64,000 nucleotides of DNA, from contig NZ_SBJH01000064.1 of assembly GCF_004368405.1 (NCBI RefSeq), positions 102,831-166,830 of the forward strand, in the 5' to 3' direction. Position numbers and translations under genes: made by a program. Below are positions 1-9,200 of this stretch, piece by piece. Below the pieces are notes generated by a model. That model was given only the letters and a program-made list of their open reading frames with translations, made no database searches and was not told where the DNA came from. Within the stretch, counting starts at the first letter, position 1. The number at the start of each line of letters is the position of its first letter. Origin of the DNA: Olivibacter sp. XZL3 (GTDB lineage: Bacteria; Bacteroidota; Bacteroidia; Sphingobacteriales; Sphingobacteriaceae).

Positions 1-813
1 ACCTCCACCTTGATTGAGGCAAGCAAAGAAGAAAACAACCTAATTCCCATAAACGATTTTATTGGCACGATTTGGGTTATTGACGACGACAGTTTCATTC
101 TAGAGCTATGCCATAATATTTTTAACAAGTATAAAATTAAACATCGCACATTTTCGGACCCGGACGATTTACTAAACACCCCTTGGGACGAAAGCGTCAG
201 CATTGTGTTGATGGATATGCGTATGCCAGGAAAGACCGGTGTAGAATTGAATCACGAATTAAGGCCGAGAATCAGTGATGATGTCAAAATATATGCTTTT
301 ACCGCACAGGCATTGCCAGAAGAGCGGGAAAAAATTATTTCACAAGGTTTTGACGGCTTGTTACTAAAGCCGTTTAAGGAGACAGACCTGCTCCATCTTT
401 TAGGTTTACGAAAGACAAACGAAGAACCTCTTAAAATTAAAAACAGGAACGACTTAAAGGATTTCGATTTCTCCAACTTAAAACGATTGACCTATAACGA
501 CAGCAGCCAGGTCACTAAAATATTAAACATTTTCATCAAAGACACGGGAAAGGACCTCATCAGCCTTCGCAATGCCCTGCAAGCCAACGAAAGGGAACAG
601 CTAGCCTTAATCTGCCATAAACTGGCCGGCAGAACCTCGCAGATTGGCGGTCAGAAAATAGCCATCAAGCTCCGGAAACTAGAAATCGACATCCGCAATA
701 ACGAGTTTGATATCCTTGAAATCCAAGGAATTATAGACCAGCTATACCGCCTATTAGACTATTTAAAGGAGGAGTTACACACACGGGCATTTATTAACGG
801 ATCCGTTTTATAA
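1..813 (+). CDS. Hybrid sensor histidine kinase, C-terminal part (REC + Hpt), 5' end outside the window
   Basis: The reading frame is open from base 1; the first start-like codon (TTG at 10) is not convincing, so this is the tail of a larger protein. Counting from that TTG, residues 21-133 form a response-regulator receiver domain with the acidic pocket VIDDDS, the phosphoacceptor Asp69 in MDMRMPG and the conserved Lys120 in LLLKPF. Residues about 150-245 form a histidine phosphotransfer (Hpt) domain with His203 in CHKLAGR. A kinase core of the REC-Hpt hybrid type is expected just upstream. The phosphate would pass from the kinase His to Asp69, then His203, then to a separate regulator. The gene converges on a sigma-54 response regulator 11 bases away, a plausible final acceptor, though this pairing is inferred from position only. 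Confidence 0.88.
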   Translation, partial: TSTLIEASKEENNLIPINDFIGTIWVIDDDSFILELCHNIFNKYKIKHRTFSDPDDLLNTPWDESVSIVLMDMRMPGKTGVELNHELRPRISDDVKIYAFTAQALPEEREKIISQGFDGLLLKPFKETDLLHLLGLRKTNEEPLKIKNRNDLKDFDFSNLKRLTYNDSSQVTKILNIFIKDTGKDLISLRNALQANEREQLALICHKLAGRTSQIGGQKIAIKLRKLEIDIRNNEFDILEIQGIIDQLYRLLDYLKEELHTRAFINGSVL

Positions 814-824
814 CAAAATATAGC

Positions 825-2195
825 TTAGGAAATCCCGTATTTATCCAATTTATTATACAAGGTTTTTCGGTCTATATTTAAGACTTGGGCGGCTTTACTT
901 TTGTTATATTTAACCTGTTGTAACACATCGATGATAAGTTGACGCTCGTGCGCTTCGCTTTGAGATTTAAGATCCGCAGCCACATGATCTGGATTCGCCT
1001 GGTTCTCGACGGAATGTTTATGTTGATTAATAGACAACACCATTTCATCAGGCAAGGCAGTGGCTTCTGCTGTATCTCCGGTAGTTAACAGCACCATTCG
1101 TTTTATTACGTTTTTAAGCTCTCGGAGGTTTCCGGGCCAATCATAGGCCTTAAAGATATCCTTTACTTCTTTAGAGAGATGAACAACATGCCTATTCAGC
1201 TCCTTGTTAGCTTTGTCTACAAAAAATTCGATAAAGGTATCCATGTCACTTCCCCTATCTCTTAAAGCAGGTACAATAATCTCAAATTCGTTGATCCGAT
1301 GATAGAGATCTTCCCGAAAATTTCCTGATGCCGAACTGCCAAACAAGTCGTCATTGGTAGCGGCAATAACGCGCACATCCACCTTTATCTGCTTGTTTGC
1401 TCCAATGGGCTGAATCACCCGCTCCTGTAAGGCCCTCAATAATTTGACCTGTACATCATACGACAAATTTCCTATTTCATCTAAGAACAGTGTACCACCA
1501 TCGGCTTCTTCAAACTGCCCCTTTTTATCCGTCAACGCACCGGTAAAAGAGCCTTTGATATGTCCAAACAATTCACTCGCCGCCAATTCCTTAGAAAGCG
1601 TACCGCAGTCTATAGAGACAAAGGGCTTATCCGCTCGATTGCTTTTTAAATGAATAGATCTTGCAACATATTCCTTTCCGGTACCACTTTCGCCTCTCAC
1701 CAAAACAGACATGTCCGTAGGTGCCACTAAATTGATATAATCCTGTAGTTTTCTGGAAGGCGTACTGACACCGGTTACAAACTCAGCAGATTCCTTTTCC
1801 GGCACCTTTTTAGAGACAGAAGGCGTTCGCTCTCCACTATTATGGTCCAATGCTTCTTTTAAAACCATCAATAGCTCGTCCGGATTTACCGGCTTCGTAA
1901 TATAATCAAACACACCTAAACGCATGGCCTTTACCGCTGTACGCACATCGTTAAAGCTGGTCATGATGATAACTGGAATATTAAGGCCTCTGTTGCGTAC
2001 TTCTTCCAAAACATCCAAACCGGTTCCGTCTCCTAAACGATAATCCAGCAACATCAAGTCAATAGAGTCGTCCAGCGATTTGACACTACTTTTGACATTA
2101 TATCTCATCTCAACTTCGTGGCCATTCTTTTTTAAAAAGCCTTCGAGAATAGTCGAAAAGGTAGTATCATCTTCTACAAGCAGGATTTTGGCCAT
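825..2195 (-). CDS. Sigma-54-dependent response regulator, NtrC/AtoC family
   Basis: This 456-residue protein has the full NtrC layout. The receiver domain (about 1-115) has Asp51 in LLDYRLG and Lys101 in YITKPV. The AAA+ domain (about 138-370) has Walker A GESGTGKE at 168-175 and Walker B GTLFLDEIG at about 234-242. The sigma-54 contact loop is GSFTGA at 215-220, a Ser variant of GAFTGA. A Fis-type helix-turn-helix (about 415-456) ends in RKTLYNKLDKYGIS. It activates sigma-54 RNA polymerase at enhancers after phosphorylation. The start is ATG. It lies tail to tail with the hybrid kinase fragment, so the two are not co-transcribed. The target genes cannot be told from the sequence. Confidence 0.93.
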   Translation of the reverse strand: MAKILLVEDDTTFSTILEGFLKKNGHEVEMRYNVKSSVKSLDDSIDLMLLDYRLGDGTGLDVLEEVRNRGLNIPVIIMTSFNDVRTAVKAMRLGVFDYITKPVNPDELLMVLKEALDHNSGERTPSVSKKVPEKESAEFVTGVSTPSRKLQDYINLVAPTDMSVLVRGESGTGKEYVARSIHLKSNRADKPFVSIDCGTLSKELAASELFGHIKGSFTGALTDKKGQFEEADGGTLFLDEIGNLSYDVQVKLLRALQERVIQPIGANKQIKVDVRVIAATNDDLFGSSASGNFREDLYHRINEFEIIVPALRDRGSDMDTFIEFFVDKANKELNRHVVHLSKEVKDIFKAYDWPGNLRELKNVIKRMVLLTTGDTAEATALPDEMVLSINQHKHSVENQANPDHVAADLKSQSEAHERQLIIDVLQQVKYNKSKAAQVLNIDRKTLYNKLDKYGIS

Positions 2196-2256
2196 ATTTA
2201 TTTGTCTTTATCCCTCCAACGGAACAGTTCTTCTTTTTATTATATTTGATAATCTA

Positions 2257-2264
2257 CAAAATTA
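2257..2264 (-). promoter_or_regulatory. Possible -7 box of the sigma-54 regulator gene
   Basis: The minus strand reads TAATTTTG here, matching the Bacteroidota -7 consensus TAnnTTTG, about 60 bases upstream of the ATG at 2195. No TTG lies at the best -33 spacing, so support is partial. Confidence 0.35.
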
Positions 2265-2304
2265 CTATTTTTTCGGCGATTCGCCTTTAACAATTGCGAA
2301 TTAG

Positions 2305-3573
2305 TTAACTATTTATATTTCCAATAATTGCGTCAGCAAATTCACTCGTTTTGAGCAAAGTAGCTCCTTCCATTTGGTTATAAAAGTCGACGGTAACCTC
2401 TTTTTTATAGATCGTTTTTGCTAGCGCTGTTTTAATAAGGGCTGAAGCTTCGTGCCATCCGATGTAATCGAACATCATCGTCCCACTGAGGATCACCGAA
2501 GAAGGGTTCATACTGTCGGTATTAGCAAAACGAGGAGCGGTTCCGTGTGTGGCTTCGAATACGGCATGCCCACTATGGTAGTTGATATTTGCGCCCGGCG
2601 CGATGCCTATACCACCAACAATGGCTGCTAAAGCATCTGAAATGTAATCACCATTCAGATTTAAGGTTGCGATAACAGCATAGTCTTTTGGATTCAATAA
2701 GATTTGCTGCAGGAAATTATCAGCAATCACATCTTTGATAATCACCTTCCCTGCTTGCTGAGCCTGTTGGAGCACCTTATTGGCTACTTCCTCCCCTTCT
2801 GTGGCCTTTAGCCTCTCCCATTGGTTCCATGTAAAAACCTGATCACCATATTCGCTTTCCGCTAGCTCATAGCCCCAGTTTTTAAAGGCCCCTTCTGTAA
2901 ACTTCATGATATTCCCCTTATGAACCAAACTTACCGAGGGCTGTTGCTGTTTAATCGCATAATCGATCGCTGCGCGTATCAGGCGGACAGATCCTTCTTT
3001 GGATACGGGTTTTATACCCAAAGCCGTTTCATCCTTGAAAGGATAATCGACACCGAACTGACTTGTTAAATACCCTTTTAGATTCAGTGCTTGCTCGCTA
3101 GTAGCTTCAAATTCAATGCCGGCATAAATATCTTCCGTATTTTCACGGAATATCACCATGTTCACATTTTCTGGATGCTTCACCGGAGAAGGAACCCCTT
3201 CAATCCAGAACAACGGTCTTTGACAGACGAACAAATCTAGCTTTTGTCGGATGGCAACATTTAAAGATCGAATACCACCGCCCACCGGTGTGGTTAAGGG
3301 ACCTTTAATCGACACCACATAATCTCGCATCGCCGCTATAGTTTCCTCCGGAAGCCAGCTTCCGGTTTCATCGTAGGCCTTTTGGCCTGCCAGAATCTCT
3401 TTCCATATAATCTGACGTTCAGCTGCGTAAGCCTTCTTAACACCTTCATCGAACACCCTAACAGCAGCCTTCCAAATGTCAGGCCCAATTCCATCCCCAA
3501 TAATAAAAGGGATAATCGGATTATTCGGCACCGTTAAGGCACCACTTGCATTTACGTTTATTTTCTCAGCCAT
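2305..3573 (-). CDS. icd: Isocitrate dehydrogenase (E. coli Icd type)
   Basis: The 422-residue protein aligns along its whole length with E. coli Icd: IGDGIGPD near 25-32, [17 protein letters not shown] around 90-106 with the substrate Ser103 (Ser113 in E. coli), [10 protein letters not shown] at 143-152, [27 protein letters not shown] and ATHGTAPRF. It oxidises isocitrate to 2-oxoglutarate and CO2 in the TCA cycle. The residues that set NADP preference in E. coli (Lys344, Tyr345, Val351, Tyr391, Arg395) align by eye with Arg348, Phe349, Met355, Val395 and Asn399, so the cofactor is uncertain. The gene starts 6 bases after the antiporter gene on the same strand, which suggests co-transcription. 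Confidence 0.95.
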   Translation of the reverse strand: MAEKINVNASGALTVPNNPIIPFIIGDGIGPDIWKAAVRVFDEGVKKAYAAERQIIWKEILAGQKAYDETGSWLPEETIAAMRDYVVSIKGPLTTPVGGGIRSLNVAIRQKLDLFVCQRPLFWIEGVPSPVKHPENVNMVIFRENTEDIYAGIEFEATSEQALNLKGYLTSQFGVDYPFKDETALGIKPVSKEGSVRLIRAAIDYAIKQQQPSVSLVHKGNIMKFTEGAFKNWGYELAESEYGDQVFTWNQWERLKATEGEEVANKVLQQAQQAGKVIIKDVIADNFLQQILLNPKDYAVIATLNLNGDYISDALAAIVGGIGIAPGANINYHSGHAVFEATHGTAPRFANTDSMNPSSVILSGTMMFDYIGWHEASALIKTALAKTIYKKEVTVDFYNQMEGATLLKTSEFADAIIGNINS

Positions 3574-3579
3574 ATTCTA

Positions 3580-5751
3580 TTATTTATTTGATCGTGGCGG
3601 ATTTCTATGCTTTACGTTTAATATACTCCCTAAACCTTTTCCCATCCGTTGTAAACGTGTGTAGCCTCGGTTTGTTGACATGGCACTCACTTCGTCGTAA
3701 TTATCGAACACACCTGTAGGCCGTCTACTTGGATAAACTAATATTCTATTATTGTTTGCGTATTTACGGGCTAATTTCTTTGGTATACCGTCGAACTCCC
3801 TACTGTAGGAAACTTCCCCTATCCTAGCTGAAACGAACACCAATAAATCAGAGTCGCTCACATAGCTTCTAAGGGATGATAGATCATCCCAATCGTTATG
3901 ATTGATAAAGCGAATATTACAACTGATTTTGTTTTTCTTCAGAAAAGACGTGATTGCGTCTTCCGATCTCGCATTGGCAACGCAAACAACAGGAAAAGTG
4001 AGCTCAATAGCGAGTTGTCCTATCTTTGTTAGCCAATAAGAAAAACCCTTCTCATCCTCTGCCATTGGCGGGCATATCAACGTAATCTTACTGTTACTTA
4101 CAAAAGGTTTGGCAAAATGGCACATAAAAATATTGATGTCGGTACGGTTAAGAATACTTTCCGTTTTTTCTCCGACCATTTTTTCTATGATTCCGACCTG
4201 ACTGGGCCAGCCGAGCAAGATACTATCGGCCATGATTTCCCGAGATGCTCTGCTGATTCCCCCTGCGATGTTATAATCGATGGTAGCCATCATATTCACC
4301 GCAATCTCACTGCCTGAGGCATATTTAGCCGTAGAATCCAAATTTTTTCTTGCTTTCTTCAAGTTTGCTTCGGCCAATTCGTTATTTGGTACCACTGATA
4401 ATATAGTAACCGGATGAGGCGACTTTTTGTTTTTGATCATGGTGGCAAAATCCAGCAAAATCTCCATGTTGTTAAGATTGGCAATCGGCAAGAGAATGTG
4501 TTCATCGCGAAGCACATCCTTGTCTTCTTCCACAATATCCTGTTCGCCTGCCAGAACGACCTTTTTAGAGGCCGACTCGGTGGCTATCGAGGCGACAATA
4601 CAAGTGATTAGAATCAATACAATCGTGCCGTTCAACACATTTTCATCTATGATATGATTGGCGTATCCAACCATAATAATGGCAAGTGTAGCCGCCGCAT
4701 GCGCGCTGCTAAGTCCGAAGATAACCTGACGTTGCGGCCCGCTGTATTTGAACGTAAGCTGGGTAAACCATGCAGCAATCCATTTTCCGCAAACAGCCAC
4801 TAATGTGAGTGTTCCCGCTACGATAAGCGCTTCAGGCCCGTTATAAAGGACCTTTATATCGACAATCATACCGACGCTAATCAGGAAAAATGGTATAAAA
4901 ATAGCGTTGCCAATGAACTCAATTCTGTTCATCAGCGCAGATGAGTGCGGAATAAATTTATTTAAAGCCAACCCGGCAACAAAGGCTCCGATGATGGGTT
5001 CGAGCCCAGAAACCTCGGCAAGGAAGGCGGCAAAAAAAACAACAAAAAGAACGAAGATATAATGCGACGTCTTTTCGCTCTCTACCTTTTGAAAAAACCA
5101 CTTCGCGATTTTAGGCACTATCCCAAACATAATAGCTAAGAAAACAGCAAAGGAGCAGGTCAGTCTTATCCAAAATTGTTGATCTAGCTGTCCTTGCGAG
5201 GAGCCGACGATAACCGCAAGAATGATCAAAACGGCTGTATCTGTCAGAATCGTACCGCCGATAGTGATCGCAACGGCCTGATTTTTAGAGATACCATAGC
5301 TATTTACCACGGGATAAGCGACCAGCGTGTGCGTAGCAAACATACTCGAAACCAATATACTGGCTCCGACATCAAAGTTTAAAATGTAATAACAAACCGG
5401 ATAGCCGATAAGGATCGGAACAAAAAAGGTATAAATGCCAAATATAACGCTCTTATGCCTGGTTTTGCGAAATTCGTTCATGTCCAACTCGAGGCCCGCA
5501 ATAAACATAATGTAAAGCAACCCTATGGTCGAAAATAACCGAACTGCATCTGTTTGAGCCAGTATGTTTAAACCGTGCGGCCCGATGATAACGCCAGACA
5601 GAATCAACCCGATGATACCCGGTATTTTGATTTTCCTCAATAAGATCGGCGCCAATAGAATGATTAGCAGAATGAGGGAAAATATAAGTACAGAATTTTC
5701 TAAAGGCGTTTCAAAGGCGTGAGAAAGATGTTCGATAAAACTTTTGTTCAT
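3580..5751 (-). CDS. CPA2-family cation/proton antiporter with C-terminal UspA-like region
   Basis: The 723-residue protein has about 12 membrane segments in residues 20-400 that match the Na+/H+ exchanger fold of KefB/NapA-type transporters. Signature stretches include KIPGIIGLILSGVIIGPHGL near 46-65, ELDMNEFRKTR in the middle and EPIIGAFVAGLALNKFIP near 248. Residues 410-700 are soluble and resemble tandem universal-stress-protein folds rather than the TrkA-N domain of KefB. It probably exchanges Na+ or K+ for protons across the inner membrane to control cytoplasmic pH or salt. The next gene on the same strand, icd, begins 6 bases later. Ion specificity cannot be read from the sequence. Confidence 0.88.
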   Translation of the reverse strand: MNKSFIEHLSHAFETPLENSVLIFSLILLIILLAPILLRKIKIPGIIGLILSGVIIGPHGLNILAQTDAVRLFSTIGLLYIMFIAGLELDMNEFRKTRHKSVIFGIYTFFVPILIGYPVCYYILNFDVGASILVSSMFATHTLVAYPVVNSYGISKNQAVAITIGGTILTDTAVLIILAVIVGSSQGQLDQQFWIRLTCSFAVFLAIMFGIVPKIAKWFFQKVESEKTSHYIFVLFVVFFAAFLAEVSGLEPIIGAFVAGLALNKFIPHSSALMNRIEFIGNAIFIPFFLISVGMIVDIKVLYNGPEALIVAGTLTLVAVCGKWIAAWFTQLTFKYSGPQRQVIFGLSSAHAAATLAIIMVGYANHIIDENVLNGTIVLILITCIVASIATESASKKVVLAGEQDIVEEDKDVLRDEHILLPIANLNNMEILLDFATMIKNKKSPHPVTILSVVPNNELAEANLKKARKNLDSTAKYASGSEIAVNMMATIDYNIAGGISRASREIMADSILLGWPSQVGIIEKMVGEKTESILNRTDINIFMCHFAKPFVSNSKITLICPPMAEDEKGFSYWLTKIGQLAIELTFPVVCVANARSEDAITSFLKKNKISCNIRFINHNDWDDLSSLRSYVSDSDLLVFVSARIGEVSYSREFDGIPKKLARKYANNNRILVYPSRRPTGVFDNYDEVSAMSTNRGYTRLQRMGKGLGSILNVKHRNPPRSNK

Positions 5752-5990
5752 AAAATAACGCTAACAATCATTTGCACTATTTAACCAGTATGCGTTAAAT
5801 ATAGTTTTTTTCTTGATAAGGTAAAGCGTATACCTCGAATATTGACTTAAAGTACAGATTTTGCCTAGCGCACGACAAAAGAAAATCATATTTTGATTAT
5901 TTAGGTATTTTCGTTTTTTTTGAAGAAAGAATCCAGCGTTTGAATAGCGAAGAAATTTTTCGTGAATTCACATGCTAATATCGAAAGAAT

Positions 5991-6326
5991 ATGCCTTATA
6001 AAGAACGGGAAATCAACAAACTTTATTACACCATGGGTGAGGTAACAGAAATGTTTGAGGTGAACGCTTCGCAAATAAGATTTTACGAGCGCGAGTTTGA
6101 TATCATCCAACCTAAGAAAAACAAAAAAGGCAATAGGCTTTTTACGCCGGAAGACATCGAGCATCTTAAAATCATCTTTAACCTGGTAAAAAATAAAGGA
6201 TACACCTTACAGGGCGCCCGTGACTATTTGAAAGCAAATAAAAACCAAGCAAAAGAGAACCAACGTGTAATTGATTCCCTTGAAAAGTTAAAGCAGTTTT
6301 TGATAGAGGTTAAGGAGCGCTTATAA
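5991..6326 (+). CDS. MerR-family transcriptional regulator (short form)
   Basis: The 111-residue protein begins with a winged helix-turn-helix of MerR type (about 10-80): [20 protein letters not shown] followed by FYEREF and [13 protein letters not shown] short coiled coil (about 85-111) would serve for dimerisation. There is no C-terminal ligand domain and no Cys cluster for metal, so the signal it reads is unknown. Stand-alone MerR proteins of this length are common in Bacteroidota. It is divergent from the antiporter gene (239 bases between the starts), and its last 17 bases overlap the last bases of fbp on the other strand. Confidence 0.9.
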   Translation: MPYKEREINKLYYTMGEVTEMFEVNASQIRFYEREFDIIQPKKNKKGNRLFTPEDIEHLKIIFNLVKNKGYTLQGARDYLKANKNQAKENQRVIDSLEKLKQFLIEVKERL

Positions 6327-7353
6327 CTTTATCAATGCGGTAACTTGTTAAACCGCTTGCAGTCAAAAATTCGCTAAGCTTCGCAACCATATTTTGTGAA
6401 CCGAGAAAAATCGCCGATCGTTGATGAAGATGATCAGGAACAATATCGAGAATACGGTTAACGCCGTCGGTAGCTACCCCGCCGGCCTGCTCTAAAATAA
6501 AAGCCATCGGATTGCACTCGTAAACAAGACGCAATTTGCCCTTTGGATAAGCCGATGACACAGGATAAAGGAAAATGCCGCCTTTAATCAAATTCCGGTG
6601 AATATCGGCCACCATTGATCCGGTATACCGGGAAGTGTAAGGGCGACCCGAATCAGCGTTTTCTTCCTGACAATATTTTATATAGTCCTTTACTCCTTGG
6701 GGAAAGTGTACATAATTCCCCTCGTTTATTGAATAAATTTTACCGTCTTTGGGTATCCGCATATTGGGGTGCGACAAGCAGAACTCGCCTATTGAAGGAT
6801 CTAGTGTGAAGCCATTCACACCCTTGCCAGTTGTATAAACTAGCATGGTAGAAGAGCCATAAATGACATAACCAGCGGCTACTTGTTCCCGACCTTTTTG
6901 TAGCACATCGCTTATCCGCGGTTTACCCTCTGAACTTTGTCGGCGGTAAATGGAAAAGATCGTCCCAATAGCCACATTGACGTCAATGTTCGATGAACCG
7001 TCCAACGGATCTATGGCAACGATGTATTTTGCATTTTTTGAGATCTCCGATTCGATATAAACACATTCATCATTTTCCTCAGATGCCACTACGCAACATT
7101 CGCCACCGCTTCTCAAAGCTGAAATAAACTGCTCGTTTGCATATACATCCAGCTTTTTTTGACCTTCCCCTTGCACATTCATCGTTCCCGCATCTCCCAG
7201 GATATCGACGAGCCCAGCCTTATTAACTTCTCTGTTTACTATTTTTGCTGCTATACCAATATCTCTCAATAACCGACTGAGCTCTCCTTTGGCATATGGA
7301 AAATCGGCTTGCTTTTCAATGATGAATTGACCTAAAGTCTTTACGGCTGTCAT
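6310..7353 (-). CDS. fbp: Class I fructose-1,6-bisphosphatase
   Basis: The 347-residue protein matches class I FBPase throughout. It has the metal and phosphate motif [10 protein letters not shown] at 115-124, the upstream acidic pair in ASEEND near 90-95, the substrate-binding stretch [12 protein letters not shown] and [13 protein letters not shown] near the C-terminus. It removes the 1-phosphate from fructose 1,6-bisphosphate, the committed step of gluconeogenesis. The start is ATG. The C-terminus overlaps the MerR gene by 17 bases in convergent orientation. Upstream (7448-7499) lies a cluster of TGTA/TACA palindromes that may control it. Confidence 0.96.
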   Translation of the reverse strand: MTAVKTLGQFIIEKQADFPYAKGELSRLLRDIGIAAKIVNREVNKAGLVDILGDAGTMNVQGEGQKKLDVYANEQFISALRSGGECCVVASEENDECVYIESEISKNAKYIVAIDPLDGSSNIDVNVAIGTIFSIYRRQSSEGKPRISDVLQKGREQVAAGYVIYGSSTMLVYTTGKGVNGFTLDPSIGEFCLSHPNMRIPKDGKIYSINEGNYVHFPQGVKDYIKYCQEENADSGRPYTSRYTGSMVADIHRNLIKGGIFLYPVSSAYPKGKLRLVYECNPMAFILEQAGGVATDGVNRILDIVPDHLHQRSAIFLGSQNMVAKLSEFLTASGLTSYRIDKVISAP

Positions 7354-7447
7354 AATTTAGTTGTTAAAATTTATAATAAAAATTCAAGTAGTTACGTGAG
7401 CAGATAACATTGGAACTGTTTTATAAAAATACAAAAAAAACAACACT

Positions 7448-7499
7448 TAGTGTAAAATACACTATCCAAAATATGTATACAAACTACACAAAATGTACA
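7448..7499. promoter_or_regulatory. Cluster of TGTA/TACA palindromes upstream of fbp
   Basis: The 202-base gap between the phosphoesterase and fbp is AT-rich. It holds TAGTGTAAAATACACTA (7448-7464), a perfect palindrome with 7-base arms and a 3-base centre, then TGTATACA (7474-7481) and TGTACA (7494-7499). The cluster lies 95-146 bases upstream of the fbp ATG, a fitting place for a dimeric regulator. The regulator is not identified. Confidence 0.4.
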
Positions 7500-7555
7500 C
7501 ATACAGCGCTGATAAAAAAGGATTTACATATAAAAACAAAGAGCAAAAAGTGTAA

Positions 7556-8050
7556 TCAATCACCCAAAAGCTCAATCACTTCCAAGTCTTTAATGCTGTT
7601 TTTATCGATGCTAAAACGCATAAGTGTTCTGACTTTATGCCAACCTTGTTTACCTGCCGCCCCGGGGTTGAGATGTAAACAGTTGATCTTTTTATCGTAC
7701 ATAACTTTCAGGATGTGAGAATGTCCTGAAATAAAAAGTTTAGGAGGGTTTGAATAGATGGCAGCACGGATACGTGGCGCATATTTGTCCGGATAACCTC
7801 CAATATGCGTCATCCAGACGTCAACGTCTTCGCACATAAACCGTAAGTCCTCGGGATACTGTATCCTGACGTCCTTGTTGTCGATATTACCATAAACGCC
7901 ACGCAGGGGTTTAAAACTCGCCAATTTATCAACCACCGCTATATTACCAAAATCACCGGCATGCCAAATCTCATCGCAAGAAGCGAAGTGTTTAAATATT
8001 GCATCATCTAAATAGCTATGCGTGTCAGCGAGCAGCCCAATCTTGGTCAT
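7556..8050 (-). CDS. Metallophosphoesterase, YfcE/MJ0936 family
   Basis: The 164-residue protein carries the two-metal phosphoesterase motifs in order: DTH at 9-11, GDF in HAGDFG, GNID in VYGNIDNKD, a His in MTHIGGYP and GHSH in FISGHSHILKV. Proteins of this family hydrolyse phosphodiesters in vitro; the natural substrate is usually unknown. It is the last gene of a tight minus-strand cluster, starting 14 bases after maf. The length is normal for the family. Confidence 0.9.
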   Translation of the reverse strand: MTKIGLLADTHSYLDDAIFKHFASCDEIWHAGDFGNIAVVDKLASFKPLRGVYGNIDNKDVRIQYPEDLRFMCEDVDVWMTHIGGYPDKYAPRIRAAIYSNPPKLFISGHSHILKVMYDKKINCLHLNPGAAGKQGWHKVRTLMRFSIDKNSIKDLEVIELLGD

Positions 8051-8064
8051 AAGTTTCTTTGGTT

Positions 8065-8637
8065 CTATAATTTAACCAGTTCTTTATAAAGTTTTGCAGT
8101 GGGTAAGCCCATGACGTTTGTATACGAGCCTTCAATATGGTCGACGGCGACTGCGCCGATCCATTCCTGAATTCCATACGAACCAGCTTTATCATAAGGA
8201 TTGAAGGTTTCAATATAATATTTTATTTGTTCGTCTTTCAACTGATTGAAATAGACGGCCGTTACCTCGTAAAACGAGCGGACTTTTTCCACTGTTTTCA
8301 GCGCCACACCCGTAATTACCTCATGCCGCCTTCCCGACAACAACTTTAACATGTTGAATGCATCGTCATAATCGGCCGGCTTACCAAGGATGCGATCGTC
8401 TATGCTGACAATGGTGTCAGCTGTAATAACGATATCTTTGTCCGACTTCAAATCAAACGCTTCTGCCTTTTTTGTAGCGATATATAAAGCGACCGCGGCA
8501 CCCCTCATGGTATCAGGGTAGGTTTCTTCGACGTCCCTTACTTCTACCTTAAAATTCAATCCTAAAGACGCCAATAACTCTTTCCTTCTTGGCGACTGCG
8601 AAGCCAAAATGATGTTTTTTTGATCTAAATTTTCCAT
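8065..8637 (-). CDS. maf: Maf family nucleoside triphosphate pyrophosphatase
   Basis: The 190-residue protein has the Maf signature LASQSPRRKELLASLGL near residues 12-28, the catalytic Asp in ITADTIVSIDDRILGKP and GSYGIQEWIG near 155. Maf proteins hydrolyse dTTP/UTP or modified nucleotides to monophosphate and pyrophosphate, and are thought to clean the nucleotide pool and slow septation. It sits between kdsC (35 bases upstream) and the phosphoesterase (14 bases downstream), so these genes likely share a transcript. The dTTP/UTP (YhdE-type) or m7GTP (YceF-type) preference cannot be settled by eye. Confidence 0.93.
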   Translation of the reverse strand: MENLDQKNIILASQSPRRKELLASLGLNFKVEVRDVEETYPDTMRGAAVALYIATKKAEAFDLKSDKDIVITADTIVSIDDRILGKPADYDDAFNMLKLLSGRRHEVITGVALKTVEKVRSFYEVTAVYFNQLKDEQIKYYIETFNPYDKAGSYGIQEWIGAVAVDHIEGSYTNVMGLPTAKLYKELVKL

Positions 8638-8672
8638 AAGACATTACATATTATTGAACAGCTAATTTTGCT

Positions 8673-9191
8673 TCAAAAACTTTTCACAGACTGATCTACT
8701 TCCCATGCCTGCCGAAGTTTTAAAACCTTCTCAATAATTTCTCTGACAGCTCCCTCTCCGCCTTTTCTGCTGCTCACATAATCGGCGATGGCTTTAATTT
8801 CTTCCGCTGCATCATTCGGACAAGCAGCTAAACCGGCCATTTTCATTACGTCAAAATCCGGAATATCGTCCCCTATATATAATACCTCATTTGCACGCAA
8901 AGCATATTGTGTTAACCAGCCTTTAAAGATAGATACCTTATCACTCACGCCCATTTCAATATCCGTAATCCCCAGTCCCTGCAAACGCTTCCGGACCCCC
9001 TCTGACCTTCCTCCTGTAATTACAAGCATCGGAAAATTTTTCTTTACCGCCAATTGTATGGCATAGCCATCTCGAATATTAAAGCTCCGCAATTGATGCC
9101 CTTCTTCATTAACGAGTACTTGACCATTGGTCAGCACGCCATCAACATCCAGCGCAAACGCTTTAATCGCTCTCAATTTCTCAAATAACAT
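8673..9191 (-). CDS. kdsC: KdsC-type 3-deoxy-D-manno-octulosonate 8-phosphate phosphatase
   Basis: This 172-residue HAD phosphatase lacks a cap domain, as is usual for tetrameric KdsC. Motif I is DVDGVLTNG near 15-23, motif II is in LVITGGRSEGVRKR, and motifs III/IV are in YIGDDIPDFDVM. GGEGAVREIIE near the end matches the family's GGxGAxRE tail. It releases phosphate from KDO-8-phosphate during synthesis of KDO for lipopolysaccharide. It starts 9 bases after the DUF2520 gene and is followed by maf. Confidence 0.92.
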   Translation of the reverse strand: MLFEKLRAIKAFALDVDGVLTNGQVLVNEEGHQLRSFNIRDGYAIQLAVKKNFPMLVITGGRSEGVRKRLQGLGITDIEMGVSDKVSIFKGWLTQYALRANEVLYIGDDIPDFDVMKMAGLAACPNDAAEEIKAIADYVSSRKGGEGAVREIIEKVLKLRQAWEVDQSVKSF

Positions 9192-9200
9192 GCTATCTTT

